Both the position numbers and the translations under genes were made by a program. This document shows positions 55,301-64,000 of a stretch of DNA of 64,000 nt, one piece after another. The stretch covers positions 72,361,823-72,425,822 of the forward strand of contig NC_045432.1 in the NCBI RefSeq assembly GCF_902635505.1, read 5' to 3'. The DNA comes from Sarcophilus harrisii (taxonomy: Eukaryota; Chordata; Mammalia; Dasyuromorphia; Dasyuridae). Positions within the stretch are counted from its first letter, which is position 1, and each line of letters opens with the position of its first letter. The notes beneath the pieces were generated by a model. That model had not been told where the DNA came from. It worked only from the letters and a program-made list of their open reading frames with translations, and searched no databases.

Positions 55301-58300
55301 TTCAGATCACTATTCAAGGATGCTCCCAAAGTACTTGGGCATTTCCTTTTTACCTTCAATCATATAATACTTTGCTTGATCATTTCCAAGTTTCCCTGCT
55401 CTACAGCCATATTGTGAACCCCTTGAGAGCAAAATCTATGATTTCCTTTCCCTATTCAAGAAACATTTGAGTTGAAGGCATTGGGGGATAGTCTGATGGT
55501 TATGGAGAGAATGCTGGACTCACAATCAGGAAGACCTGCCTAAGATTCCTGCCTCAGACATTTAATAGCTGTATAATCTCGGGCAAGTCGTTTAAAGTTC
55601 TCTGAGCCTCAGTTTCCCCATCAGTGAAATGGGGATGATATAATGAAGTATCTACCCTCACAGGATTTCTGGGAGACTCAAACTTGGTAAGTAAAGGAAG
55701 CCTTTTACGAGCTTTAAAGAGCATATTTATGAAGCACCTACTCTGTTGCCAGACTGTGACAGATATTACTTCTTTTGATCCTCACAACTATTATTATCCC
55801 CACCTCAAAAACTGAGGAAATTGAGTGTAAGTGCCTTGAACAGGGTCACATGATGGGGCAAAAGAGAAGTCTGGATCAAGGACTCTGGGAATGTTTGGAG
55901 AGAGTGATCTCTTGAATCCAGCTTGGGAGTGGGCAGGGTAAAGAACATAAAGGTCACACTGATTGGGCAGTCCATGAGCGCAACACATTCTAGGCACAGG
56001 GTAAGGGTTCATTCCAACCATCTCCTGTGGGATATGGCCTACAGAATATAGCACAATTGGGCTGGATCAAAGAAGGCATGATAGGGTATTGTGGGAAACA
56101 AGGGAAGTTGGAGGTCCAACTGGTTTTTGTGTTTGTGGAACCTGATTTGTTGAGCTGATACTTTTTAATTCCGTCCTCCATGCCCACGCTCCCCGCCCTC
56201 TCCCACCCCAGTACTCAATGAATAACGTTGAATGAATGACAGGGAGCCTGTTATTTTATTATAAGCTGTCCCCCTGGTGCATTAACTTGGACAGCCTTAG
56301 CACAGCTGAATTTACAGGGATCAGGAACACACCTCTTAGCAGAACCTCCATTGGCCCAGCATTTCCCCCCAAACGAATGGGGTCCTTCCTTCCCTCCTCG
56401 GTTCCAGGGCCCGTTGCCGGCCCACGCCCTTGTATCACACCATTCCTCTTCTTGGCCCCTTACCTCGTTCAGAAAGAAGCTTCCCTGGTCTAGCATGTGA
56501 CTTAGAGGAGCTTACTTCAGGTGCTGTTGGAAGATGGGAAGGTAAAGGGAGATGGGTCGAGCATTCTCCAAAACCTCCTTCCTGCCCCACAAAACCCTGT
56601 AGCTAAATAATTGTTATTTCTATGGTTCTCCAAGATGAACGATAACAACATATTATCTCTCATGCTAAATAAGAACTTAATATACAATCTCTCATTTGAT
56701 CCTCACAACAGCCCTGGGAGGTGATGTGTTACTGTGGAAAGTTCTGGATTCAGTCAGGGAACCCGAATTTGAATTCTGCCACTGCTACTTACTGCCTTCC
56801 CATGGTGGGCAAGATGGGCCTCAGGCCCCTTCCACCCAGGTCTCTGACTAGAAGTCAATTCCTCTCTCTGGAGCTCAGTCTGTCAAGTCTCTGATGTCCC
56901 TTCCAGCTTTAAATCTAGGAGCTGATGAGGTACCATTACAGGAAGGGTTTCGATCGCCGTTCTACAGCTGAGAAAGCCGAGGCTGAGAAAGACTAAGCGA
57001 CTTGATTGGCCAGGGTCAGACAGCCTACATCATCAGGCTGTGATGCAGTTTCACTGCTATCAAAGATCCTTCTGGTGTCTCCTCCTGGCCTCTACAAGTT
57101 TTTCAGGTTAAAGCCTCTCCCCACCCTTCTCTCTTCATTTTTCACATTCCCAACATGTTGGGGCACTGGGATCTTCAAGGAAATGTGGTAGACTCTACCT
57201 ACTGAGTCGTGTCTTCCCCTGCAGGGCAATCAACCTGCCAATCCAGTCCAGATGTTTCCCTTCTAGATCTACTGGGCTTCCCACCCAGCCATGGCTGCCC
57301 GACTCCATATTTCCATGATGTACAGCATTCAAGTCACCAGATCACATTATGGCTGGGACAGATGGAGTCAACTTGTGCTCACAGCTGGTGAAAGTCAGTA
57401 GGTCAGGTGGCTGTATCCCAAGGCCTAGCTCTATTATTTACTGGGAAGCCGGCCTAGGACAACCAGTCAGACAAATACCACACAGTGGCAGCATGAGATG
57501 ATGGGAGAAGAACAGGATCTGGAACCCAAAGATCTAGGCTTAAATCCCAGCTCTACCATATCCACAATTCACTCATTCTCAGTTTCCTCTCCCTGTAAAA
57601 TGGAGATAATAATAACACCTACTTCACAGGGTTGTGGTGAGCATGAAATTGAGATGGCGTATGAAAATCCTTTGCAAACATGAAACGAATAAATGTTAAA
57701 TACCATTTCAAAGCCGGGAAAATAAAGTAATTCACTAGACATTTATTAAATTCCCACTGTATACAACGTGTCATAGTAGGCACTGAAGATACAAAGATGG
57801 GCCTTGCTCTTAAGAAGCTTAAAGATATAGCTAATACTGAATAGAAAACATAGAAAAGGAAATAAATACCTGTATCCATCTGCACAGAGACAAGAAGGTT
57901 GTGAACCTAAATTACTTACTGTGAAGTGAACTCTTCTTGAACAAAGATGAGGAAGTATGGAGAACAGGTCATCTGAAAAAAGATCTGAGGGTCTGAGGGG
58001 ACAGTATGATTTACGAGTCAACAACATAAGACAGCCAAGAGGATGAATGGGATCTTGCGCTACATTGAGGGGCCCAGGTGGAAGGAAAAGGGAGTTGACA
58101 GGAAATTCCATTATATTCTGCCCTGAGCAAACATTAGTTAAAGAAGGTCACTGTGAAGAGGAAGACCACTGGGAGGATGGTAACCTGGATCGTGAAAGGC
58201 CTCAAGTCTATGCCAGAGGAAGGTGGATTGAAGGAACTGAATATGTTTAGCCTGGAAAAGAAAAGTCTTAGATGGAGAGAGGGTGGGTAGGACATGCCTG

Positions 58301-58534
58301 CTGTCTTCAAGTACTCAAAAGGTCATTCTAGGGAAGAAGACAGAACCAAGAGCATGGGGAACAGGAGGCTAAGTAGGGGACATTGCAAAAGAGGCAAATT
58401 GGGGGGTTAAGAAAACTCTCCAATAATTGGAGCCTCCCAAAGAGGAAGGGCCTGCCTCAAGAAATGATGAGTTCCCTTTCCTCAGAGGCCTTTAAACCAA
58501 GACTAGATAAGCGTGCTGTAGCGATAGGTTCTTT
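52310..58534. other. Intergenic region with MIR-type SINEs, no gene seen
   Basis: Mostly single-copy sequence. MIR-like elements lie near 53240-53350, 55485-55715 (full length, ending GGAAGCCTTTTACGAGCTTT), 55720-55850, 56690-56910 and 57490-57690. An L2/MIR-type 3' end lies near 57730-57830. No frame longer than 121 codons, and none recognisable. Confidence 0.5.
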
Positions 58535-58548
58535 GAAAGCATGGGGTG

Positions 58549-58821
58549 ACCTGCATTTTGGATTTCCTTCACAGACTAATTGTACAATATTTCAGAGTCC
58601 GATTCTTTTTGTACAGCAAGATGACGGTTTGGTCATGTATACTTATTGTGTATCTAATTTATATTTTAATATATTTAACATCTACTGGTCATCCTGCCAT
58701 CTGGGGGAGGAGGGAGGGGGAAGAAGGGGAAAAATTGGAACAAGAGGTTTGGCAATTGTCAATGCCGTAAAGTTACCCATACATATAACCTGTAAAAAAA
58801 AAAAAGAAAGAAAGAAAGAAA
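58549..58821 (+). mobile_element. Short L1 3' UTR insertion with (GAAA)n tail
   Basis: 273 bp of L1 3' UTR from CTGCATTTTGGATTTCCTTC to a poly(A) followed by GAAA repeats. The TSD GAAAGCATGGGGTG is at 58535-58548 and 58822-58835. The GAAA run probably grew from the junction of the tail and the target. Confidence 0.93.
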
Positions 58822-58835
58822 GAAAGCATGGGGTG

Positions 58836-59823
58836 GACTGAATAGTCCGAAGCGCCTTCAAACTTGGAATTCTGTACTTCTGGGATGAAGCTCTCCTTCT
58901 TTTCTGGACATTTGGATGAGATTTGATAACTGAGATGGACTTGATTCATATCTACCCTCCTTAGAGTGGCAACTCTTTCCCCTCCCCAACCACCAGAAAG
59001 AGGCAGTCCCAAACATACTCCCCTATCCTGGAAATCAAATAGTTAAGGGACAGTATCTAAAATAAGGTAAAGGTGGGGGGGGTGTAATAAAAACACTTTT
59101 AGTCACAGGTTGGCATTTTAGAAATAATTTGTAATCAAACACTAAGAGAACAGCTGGGTCTTGAAAGAGGGATTAATGATGATGAGGTGCCCAAATGGTG
59201 GAGTGGGAGGGGGGGGGGAAATAGGGAAACCTGAGAAAACCATTTTCTCCACTCCTATGCCCCTTATGGCCCATATGTATATGAAAGTCTAGTGAAGGGT
59301 GTGATGAAGCTTAGGTCTGAAGGGCCACAGATCAAACTGGGGGACGGGAACACATGACTCCCCTGTACTACTAAGAAAAAAATCTGAGGGTCTGGATCCC
59401 TTCTCCTGAAGCTTGTGAGCTCTAGATTCCTTATAGGTTTTTGCTCATGATGGGCCCTCACTGGTCACCAAAACACAGCCCAGAAGCTCAGCTCTGGAAG
59501 CGTAGCTATCCCATCTGTGCTGGGAGCTTCCAGATGGCTCCCAGTAGCGTGTATGTGGATGTGGGGATATGTAGGGGCATGTGTGTGAATGAGAGCCGAG
59601 TATGGCCCTTCTTCTGTGGCCTGGACCCTGTGAATTGGGAGCTCCTCCCAGCTTGACTCCTCCCCAATTATCTCAGCCTTGCCAGCCATCTCAAAATCAC
59701 ATGATTGCTTTTCTATGTGCTCAGCCATCATCTTCATACTTTCAGTTGTGCATCTCTTCTCAGCTATATTCCCCACCCACCCACCCCCCCGCCCCCTCAG
59801 AAAAAGACCCAGTGGGGGAAACC
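58836..59823 (-). other. Presumed XKRX 3' UTR or downstream flank
   Basis: It directly follows the XKRX stop codon on the minus strand. I see no minus-sense AATAAA here, so the 3' UTR end is not fixed. An 8-bp poly-G and a C-rich CCCACCCACCC tract occur. Confidence 0.35.
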
Positions 59824-60800
<977 letters not shown>

Positions 60801-60807
60801 CAAGATC

Positions 60808-61576
60808 TTATACTCAATCCTTAGGACTCCAAAAACTTGTTTGTGGATTCAACTTGGAGTCACTATGACTTGGGCCCAGGGACAGGATAGGAAGAGCTAG
60901 ATGTTTGCCCTTCTTGCCATAACATTTTCCCTGGTGAAGTCCAGACAGGGATACAAGGAAACTAGTATTCTTCTGGACCTCAAAGAGTTCTTTTTGAAGA
61001 ATTAATTGTCCAATTGATTTGCCAATAAATAAAAATAGAAAAAAGGGATGAGGAGAATCTATATTCAATTCCTAGGACTCAGTGGTCCAAAAATTTGACT
61101 GAGGCTCAAATATTCCAGTTCAGAGTGACTGTAGAGGGGTAGCTAGGTAGCGAGGTGGATACAGAACCAGCCCTGAAGTCAGGAGGACCTGAGTTCCAAT
61201 CTGATCTCAGACACTTAACATTTCCTGACTGTGTGACCCTGGGCAAGTTACTTAACTCCAATTGCTTCAGAAAAAAAAAAGCGACTGTAGAACATTTCGC
61301 CCTTGAAGCTCCCTAATCCAAGTGCTGTGTTCCACTTGTTACCAGCTGCCTACACTTGTGGATTCAACTTGGAGTCAGTATGACCTGGGCCCAGGGACAG
61401 CATAGGGAGAGCTACGTGTTTTCCCTCCTTGCCATCTGAATAATAACATTTCCCTGGTGAAGTCCAGCCAGAGAGATGAGGAAACTAGCCCTTCCGAAAT
61501 CAAAGAGCTCTTTTCTAAGCAGTAATTGTCCAAATGATTTGTCAATAAATAAAAACGGAAAAAGGGATGAGGAGAA
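60808..61576 (+). repeat. Local tandem duplication in the XKRX intron
   Basis: Copy A (60808-61058) and copy B (61060-61576) share TTGTGGATTCAACTTGGAGT, TGGGCCCAGGGACAG, CCCTGGTGAAGTCCAG and GGGATGAGGAGAA in order. Copy B also has a SINE, and about 110 bp not found in A. Divergence is moderate. Confidence 0.85.
61136..61282 (+). mobile_element. SINE inserted in duplication copy B
   Basis: GGGGTAGCTAGGTAGCGAGG head, TGTGACCCTGGGCAAGTTAC body, A-rich tail. The short TSD GACTGTAGA is at 61127-61135 and 61283-61291. Confidence 0.88.
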
Positions 61577-61799
61577 CAGACTGGGTTATCAAGCAATTTA
61601 GATGATCAATATTCAAACTCAATAATTTAGTGTTGGATAAACATGTGAGTATAAATTACTTGGGAAAAAGTCCATATTTCACAAAAACTGTTGGGAAAAC
61701 CAGAAAGCAGATGTTTTAGACCAATGTCCTACAGCTTGTCTCACAGAAAGCTCAAAATGGAGAGGCAATTTGAATAGAAAAGGGCACATCATTAAAAAC

Positions 61800-63190
61800 A
61801 ATGGAAATGAATAAGTTCAGAGAGTAGAAAAAAATTCTTAAGCACACAAGAGATAGAGATGATCACAAAAATAAAATTATTTCAATTAAATAAAATGGTC
61901 TCGAGAAAATCAATGCAGTTATGGGGTTTTTTAAAAAGTAGTTAGGGTTTTCCTATCAACTGGGAAAAACAATGTTTGCATACCAAAGATATCTCTGGTA
62001 TCAAAGATAGAGAGAATTAACACAAATCTATAAGACCAACAGCCAGTTCCCATAAGTTTTCAAATTTATCTAACCAAGTAATTCTCAAAAGAATTGTAAA
62101 CTATTAACAGTAATCCGAAAGGTCTCTCCAAATTGTTAATAATTAGCAGAAATAGTAAATCAAAACTCCTTCTCAGGCTTTATATCACACCCAACCGATT
62201 CATAAAGATGCTAAAGAACAGAAATGGTCAACGTTGGAAGGGCTGGAAAAACAAAAACCAAAACCAAAAAAACAAACAGGTACCCTGATACACTGTTTAT
62301 GGAGTGGTGAATTGATCCAACCAAGTTGGAAAGCAATTTGGAATTATGCTTAAAAAAAAAAAAAGAAAGAAAGAAACGATGTTTAAAAAAGCACATGGAT
62401 TCAAAATGTCCACACATTTTGACCAAGAGATCACAGTGTTAGGTGTATTAGAGCAGCTTGGTGGGGCAGTGGAGAGAGCACAAGACTTTAGAGTCTGAAG
62501 TCGCAGGGTTCTAATCCTGCCTCATGTACTCATCTAGTAGATGAGTGAACCTGTTCTCTCAGTGCCTCAGTTTTCTCATTTGTAAAATATAACTAATCAT
62601 GCCTCCTATATAACAGAAGGATCAATTGTGAGGATCAAATGACTTAACATATTCAAAGTGTTTCATAAACCTTAAGGCGCTACATAAATGCAAACTATTA
62701 TTACAAGTCCCAAGGAAGTCAATAAAAGAAAGATCCCCTACATATCAAACAATCAATGAAAACACTTTTTGTGACGCCAAAGACATGGAAACAGAGAAGC
62801 TGTCCACGAGTTGGCGAATGGCCGAACAAATTGGGGTACACGCATGTAACTGGATATTATTAAGTCATATTAAATGATGAATCTGAAAAATTAAGAGAAA
62901 CATGAGAAGACTCATATGAACTGATAAAGTGAGTAGAGCCAAGAAAATCACATGCAGGCTAACCACAGCAATGTAAATGTAAAGAACAAGAAATGTAATA
63001 CTATTTAATGACAATGATCAAGTCTGAAGAAGAATTGAGAAAATTCACTTTGATTTCTTTTTATAAAAGTGGGAAGCTAGAAGTGTGGGATCTTGCATAT
63101 ATCATCAGCTGTTATATCGCATGTAGTGTCTGACAAGATAGTTTTCTTGAACTGCCTCTATCCCCCTCTTTCTTATTTTTTTCTTCATTA
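61800..63190 (+). mobile_element. Old L1 interrupted by a MIR-like SINE
   Basis: Diverged L1 ORF2 C-terminus (GGAAAGCAATTTGGAATTAT near 62.33 kb; a match to the KHMxR/REMQIK area near 62.1 kb; a 3' UTR-like end near 63.1 kb). Confidence 0.65.
62450..62700 (+). mobile_element. MIR/THER-type SINE, nearly full length
   Basis: GCAGCTTGGTGGGGCAGTGG head, GTGCCTCAGTTTTCTCATTT body, AAGTGTTTCATAAACCTTAA tail, ending in CTATTATTA. Lies within the old L1. Confidence 0.8.
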
Positions 63191-63540
63191 ACAAGAGTTA
63201 GCTAGAAGAGTAGGGAAGGGCAGGGTGATATTTCCAAATATGATATTTGGAAATAAAGGAAACATAAAAACAAAAATACATCAATACAAATAGTTTTAAA
63301 TAGTTTTTAAAAAAAGATGGTGTCCTAAAACTAACACAAAGAAGGCAATTTATGTAAGACCCGAGTAAATTAGGGGGCAGGAGGAAAGTAGCTAAGGCAC
63401 AGTGAAATGGGACTCTGAGCAGATATGGAAGAGACATTTATAGCTCAGCTGGGGGAAAAAAGGAAAACTAACCCATATGGGAGGAGAAGTTAAGATGATA
63501 CCTTTGTGATTTGTACACAAGCAAAACCTGAGCCTTTTGT

Positions 63541-63653
63541 CTCAAGTCAGAGAATCTGTGTTCTAAGCTCTGTCACTGAGTATAACCCTGGATGAGTGAC
63601 TTTAACCTCTGAGCCCCAGTTTTGTCATTTGAAAAATCAGGGGGTCAGTCTAG
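63541..63653 (+). mobile_element. MIR-like SINE, cut by a hAT remnant
   Basis: CTGAGCCCCAGTTTTGTCAT and a GGGGGTCAGTCTAGAC end are MIR-like. The hAT-type terminal sequence begins at the cut. Confidence 0.6.
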
Positions 63654-63656
63654 ACC

Positions 63657-63850
63657 AGAAGTGTCAAACACATGGTTTGTGGCTGATTGTGGCCCCAGCC
63701 CAATGAAAATGAAGTTTCTATTTGATTTGAATGTATTGATATTTTTAACACATAGATATATTAATAAAAAATACATAAACATGTATGGTTTTCTAAGTCA
63801 AATCCTCAAAGCCTATCCTCCCAAGCTTGAAATTTGTGATTCCATCACAC
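63657..63850. mobile_element. Possible hAT DNA transposon remnant
   Basis: It begins CAGAAGTGTCAAACACATGG, close to the terminal repeat of the complete element at 39937-40127, and likewise sits in a MIR-like SINE. I cannot find the opposite end, so the right boundary is a guess. Confidence 0.45.
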
Positions 63851-64000
63851 TTGCTTACACTTATGTATGATTCTTATTTAACCTTAGGGAGACATATCAC
63901 AAAGAGAATACAGTGGGGTAGCAGTTATAGTAAAAGAACTTAGATTCGAAACCCCATGTTGTTGCTTGCTACCTGGGTAACCTGAAGCAAGATATTTTCC

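Overview
The window is mammalian nuclear DNA, most likely from a marsupial X chromosome. Two features point to a marsupial: tRNA-derived SINEs, some ending in an RTE-like tail with a GAGTCAGACATGACTG-type motif, and many L1 3' ends with G-rich 3' UTRs of marsupial type. Two genes recognised here, NOX1 and XKRX, are neighbours in the same order and orientation at human Xq22.1. There are no bacterial features.

Left half (about 6-36.5 kb, minus strand): the remains of NOX1, the NADPH oxidase catalytic subunit. Exons 1, 2, 3, 5, 6, 7, 8, 9, 10, 11 and 12 can be recognised in collinear order, with weaker candidates for exons 4 and 13. Most exons carry stops, frameshifts, deletions or lost splice sites, and exon 10 is split by two L1 insertions at one site. 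Only exons 5 and 12 are clean. This is best read as a unitary pseudogene: the host's own NOX1 locus, decayed in place. Its intron 2 holds an old L2-type LINE (about 21.6-30.0 kb) that has been invaded repeatedly by L1s, SINEs and ERV LTR fossils. The same stretch contains a 265-bp inverted copy of part of itself.

Middle (about 40.9-43.1 kb, plus strand): a 509-codon intronless ORF I cannot assign to a family. It has an optimal Kozak start, a promoter-like GC-rich upstream region with CRE-like and RFX-like half-sites, a poly(A) signal, an acidic pentapeptide array of 15 DELxx units, polyalanine runs and a Gly-rich C-terminus. It is the best candidate here for an undescribed gene.

Right (59.8-60.6 kb, minus strand): the intact last exon of XKRX, an XK-family membrane protein. 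Its earlier exons lie beyond the right edge. The ORF at 41.4 kb and XKRX are convergent.

The rest is intergenic or intronic DNA with L1, MIR-like, SINE and hAT remnants, several with clear target-site duplications (TSDs) that give the order of insertion.
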